Assembly (NCBI GenBank): GCA_030148805.1 | Contig: JASBSS010000001.1 | Span: 310,001-374,000, forward strand | Length of the DNA stretch: 64,000 nucleotides | Origin: Thiogranum sp. | GTDB lineage: Bacteria > Pseudomonadota > Gammaproteobacteria > DSM-19610 | Direction: 5' to 3' | In this document: positions 61,867 through 64,000 of the stretch, piece after piece | Layout of the letters: each line of letters opens with the position of its first letter | How positions within the stretch are numbered: position 1 is the stretch's first letter | Translations under genes and position numbers: made by a program | Notes under the pieces: model-generated | The model's database searches: none | What the model was told of the DNA's origin: nothing | Seen by the model: only the letters and a program-made list of their open reading frames with translations

Positions 61867-62961
61867 TCACAGGCGCCCCTGGACCTCCCTGGCATTGAGC
61901 CGGGTATCGAGGGTCTGATGGATCTGTACCAGGTAATCGGCCGTGCTCATCTCGCCGGTCCGCCAAATACGTTCCAGCAGCGCCACCTGGCTGCCGAGGC
62001 TGACCTGACCACTGGCTTGCCAGGCCGCCCAGGCGCCACGGCTCAGCCGATAGCGCTCGGCGGCGGATAACAACTGTGCCCGCGCCCGGCGATACGCGTC
62101 CTGCAAAGACTGCTCGGCTTGCGTCTGCTCGGCACCGGCGGCCTCCACCTCGGCGCGCAAGCTGTTTCGCACATATAAAGGTATGCTGAGGGTCATACCG
62201 GCAACGCCATAGCTATCGTTGTTACCATTGCGAAAGCCGCGTTCCTGTCCGGCGCGCATACCGATCGTCGGATCGGGCTGACGCTCACAGCGGCGCAACG
62301 TCACGGTGGACCGGGCAACGTTGACCTGCGTCTGGTGGGTGCGCAATGCCGGCAAATCCTTAAGCAGGGTGTCCGCATCGACCGTTTGCGACAGGTGCAG
62401 ATCATCCGGTAACAGCGGCCAGTCCCGGCGCGGGCTGCCGGTGATCGCGGCAAGGGCCTGCTCCGCCTCGGCCAGTTCCGAGGCTGACTGGGACAGTTGG
62501 AGCGTAGCCTGGGTGCGCGCGAGCCGGGCCAGCTCCAGCTCGACCTGCCTGGTGTCGCCGGCCAGCTGTTGGCGCACAGCCGCATACTCCGCCCGCGCAT
62601 TTTCGAGTCCGGCGTCTTTCACCTCGGTGCACGCACCGCGTTTGTCGGCCCAGTCGATGGCCTGACTCAGGCCCACGGTGCCGGTGCGGATTTCGACCTG
62701 CTCGGCGTCAAGTTCCAATTCCGGGTTGTAGAGCGGCCGGTCCGCGTCCCGGCCGCGGGCCTCGGCGGCTTCCACCGCAGCGCGCGCGGCCTGTACGCCG
62801 GGGTTTTGCTCCAGCGTCTCGCCGAGCAGTTGCCGCAGCGCCGGCGAGGTCTGCAGGGTTGTAGGTTCGTCTTGCGCTGCGGCCATACCAATAGCAGCAA
62901 ATGACAAGAGTAGGCTCAGCAGCCGGACCAGCACCGGCCACTGCATTGGCAGTGTGTACAT
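61867..62961 (-). CDS. RND outer-membrane channel (CzcC/TolC-like)
   Basis: 364 residues from the ATG at 62961 (GGAGA upstream), somewhat short for CzcC. A signal peptide (LVRLLSLLLSFAAIGMAAA) precedes helical OEP repeats: ALRQLLGETLEQNPGVQAARAAVEAAEARGRDADRPLYNPELELDAEQ, and the second repeat with YGVAGMTLSIPLYVRNSLRAEVEAA. It forms the outer-membrane exit duct. First gene of czcCBA order on the minus strand; 133 nt before the adaptor gene. Confidence 0.88.
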   Translation of the reverse strand: MYTLPMQWPVLVRLLSLLLSFAAIGMAAAQDEPTTLQTSPALRQLLGETLEQNPGVQAARAAVEAAEARGRDADRPLYNPELELDAEQVEIRTGTVGLSQAIDWADKRGACTEVKDAGLENARAEYAAVRQQLAGDTRQVELELARLARTQATLQLSQSASELAEAEQALAAITGSPRRDWPLLPDDLHLSQTVDADTLLKDLPALRTHQTQVNVARSTVTLRRCERQPDPTIGMRAGQERGFRNGNNDSYGVAGMTLSIPLYVRNSLRAEVEAAGAEQTQAEQSLQDAYRRARAQLLSAAERYRLSRGAWAAWQASGQVSLGSQVALLERIWRTGEMSTADYLVQIHQTLDTRLNAREVQGRL

Positions 62962-63042
62962 GAATTCCAAGTCTCCATTCGACAGATCAAAATCACGCGC
63001 TCGCATGCGCGCGAGGCGTCTCAGCAACGAAGCGAAAGGGAC

Positions 63043-63366
63043 TTAGATATTGGGGGGTGGAACAGGAGGCTCTAGGTCGCGGCCGAGATAAGCGGCCAGT
63101 TGCGGCGAGGGGGCACAGGAAGTATTGTCGGTGAACGTCGGTGTCGACTTGTGCGGAAGACCGACGTAAAGCGCTGTCCCATGACAGCAGGGATCGCAGG
63201 GATCCTTCTTGTGTCCGTCGTTATCGACTGGATCTTGCGGCGCATCACTGATAACAAGCAGCTTGGCGCTATCATGCACAACACCGACTTCATCCATGTC
63301 CGCGGCCCAGGCGAGGTTCGCGAACAGAATGAAAAGGATCAGCACTTTAGCAAGCATTCGATACAT
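63043..63366 (-). CDS. Small secreted Cys/His protein upstream of czcC-like gene
   Basis: About 107 residues. Signal peptide LILFILFANLAWA. The mature part has PCDPCCHG followed by His and Cys-containing stretches, and ends in a Pro-rich tail. It occupies the place of CzcI, a regulatory periplasmic protein of czc operons, but the similarity is positional only. The start is uncertain: no ribosome site is clear for any of three ATG/TTG codons. Confidence 0.6.
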   Translation of the reverse strand: MYRMLAKVLILFILFANLAWAADMDEVGVVHDSAKLLVISDAPQDPVDNDGHKKDPCDPCCHGTALYVGLPHKSTPTFTDNTSCAPSPQLAAYLGRDLEPPVPPPNI

Positions 63367-63488
63367 GTTGGGAAGTCTATTCAAATTCTTTTTTCAAACA
63401 AACTGATATATTGGCACTGGCCGACTCTCGAATATGACCGAAAACAGCGGCGGAAGTTCCAGACTCACCAGCAATCTCTCAGCGGACT

Positions 63489-63629
63489 TTAACGCCCGTC
63501 CAGATCCTCGAGCCATTGCAGGAACTCCTGCCGCTCGATCTCGCCGCGCACAAAACACTTGCACAGAATAACGGCGGGCGTTCTGTGCGATGGTGAGGAC
63601 AGGTCCGACTGAACTTTCGAACGGCGCAT
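63489..63629 (-). CDS. Possible small protein with SHOCT-like C-terminus
   Basis: 46 codons from the ATG at 63629; the core AVILCKCFVRGEIERQEFLQWLEDL resembles the SHOCT helix pair (LRERFARGEI-EEF-RLL). GCGAGG is about 12 nt upstream, so the ribosome site is weak. It lies between the MFS and small secreted protein genes and may be a relic or a genuine micro-protein. Confidence 0.35.
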   Translation of the reverse strand: MRRSKVQSDLSSPSHRTPAVILCKCFVRGEIERQEFLQWLEDLDGR

Positions 63630-63647
63630 GGCCGCCGATAACCTCGC

Positions 63648-64000
63648 CTATAGCGCTACCCGCTCACAACACTGGCGGTGTTTCAGCCACAACACCGCGA
63701 TCAATATCGCCCCGATGAGGGGTAGTACACCAAGATTGACCAGACGCCAGCCGAATTCATGCTGCAATATGCCTGCTGTGAGGGTGGCGCCCACGACCGT
63801 GGTGTAGATGAGGAAGTCGTTCAACGCCTGGACCTTGGCCTTTTCCTGTTCGTCGTGGGCCTCGGTCAGCAGCGTGGTGCCGCCGATATAGAGAAAATTC
63901 CAGCCGATGCCGAGCAGCAACAGTGCCACCCAGAAGTGTGTTTCGCTGCTGCCGGTGAGATTGATGGCGATGGCCATCGCATACAGTAGCGCACCGGAGA
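63648..64000 (-). CDS. MFS transporter, C-terminal part (5' end outside window)
   Basis: The frame is open to the window edge. About 118 residues are visible: four hydrophobic helices, with NFLYIGGTTLLTEAHDEQEKAKVQALNDFLIYTTVVGATLTAGIL, the MFS pattern seen in the second half of the YitG/NarK-like group of transporters. The C-terminus (LIAVLWLKHRQCCERVAL) is cytoplasmic. The substrate is unknown. Confidence 0.75.
   Translation of the reverse strand, partial: SGALLYAMAIAINLTGSSETHFWVALLLLGIGWNFLYIGGTTLLTEAHDEQEKAKVQALNDFLIYTTVVGATLTAGILQHEFGWRLVNLGVLPLIGAILIAVLWLKHRQCCERVAL

Noticed and set aside
1-64000. CRISPR arrays, tRNA and rRNA genes
   Set aside because: No regularly spaced short repeats, no cloverleaf with a GTTCRANYC arm, and no rRNA-like stretch was seen.

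Overview
The window looks like the chromosome of a GC-rich, chemolithotrophic, sulfur-oxidising gammaproteobacterium, possibly of the Thiohalobacter/Thiohalophilus/Thioalkalivibrio kind. That placement is inferred from gene content only: a cobalt-type thiocyanate hydrolase locus, sulfide:quinone-oxidoreductase/TusA/DsrE sulfur-handling genes, a bo3-type quinol oxidase, and heavy-metal efflux. No rRNA, tRNA or CRISPR array was recognised.

Layout. 1-1.9 kb: 3' part of a secreted 5'-nucleotidase-family metallophosphatase with a strong terminator. 1.9-5 kb: a MacB/FtsX-type ABC exporter whose ATPase carries a C-terminal YHS metal-binding domain. 5.3-9.2 kb: cyoABCD quinol oxidase, preceded in the same direction by an FMN/Fe-S glutamate-synthase-like membrane protein. 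11.8-14.3 kb: two outer-membrane porins. 14.3-23.4 kb: a co-directional block on the minus strand reading scnB-scnA-scnC-activator, ABC importer (ATPase, Tat-type binding protein, permease), cbtB-cbtA cobalt uptake, a decayed cbtA/dsrE-like chimera, dsrE, tusA, SQR-like flavoprotein and DUF1641. A CynR-like LysR regulator is divergent from it. Together these suggest thiocyanate import, hydrolysis by a cobalt enzyme, cobalt supply and handling of the released reduced sulfur.

25-33 kb: phosphorus-related genes (YmdB-like phosphoesterase, a long SoxB/UshA-like metallophosphatase, PhoA), interspersed with remnants of an Rrf2 regulator, a nucleotidase and a duplicated PII gene. 32.6-38.9 kb: PII-like protein, thioredoxin-like protein, a stand-alone Rieske protein, an SQR/NDH-2-like flavoprotein, a glycogen phosphorylase under a possible FNR-type box, and a TetR/NTF2-like divergent pair with two palindromic operators. 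39.2-42.3 kb: a small redox cluster (MarR with a Cys tail, thioredoxin-like protein, cytochrome P460, broken redoxin, GATase, MOSC) ending in an IS3-family element. This element also cuts a TM0106-type RecB-like nuclease remnant.

43.8-51 kb: Crp/Fnr regulator, Tat-exported multicopper oxidase, two VPLPA-CTERM proteins sharing a duplicated promoter segment, a collapsed hybrid histidine kinase and a frameshifted response regulator. 52-64 kb: metal-resistance region with a P1B-4-type (SPC motif) ATPase, several small membrane or metal-binding proteins, DUF302, a CzcCBA-like RND system with a His-rich adaptor, and the end of an MFS transporter.

The middle of the window (26-33 kb and 40-55 kb) is rich in pseudogenes and small frameshifts, which indicates recent decay or sequence error. 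The 14-23 kb locus looks intact except for the chimeric remnant.
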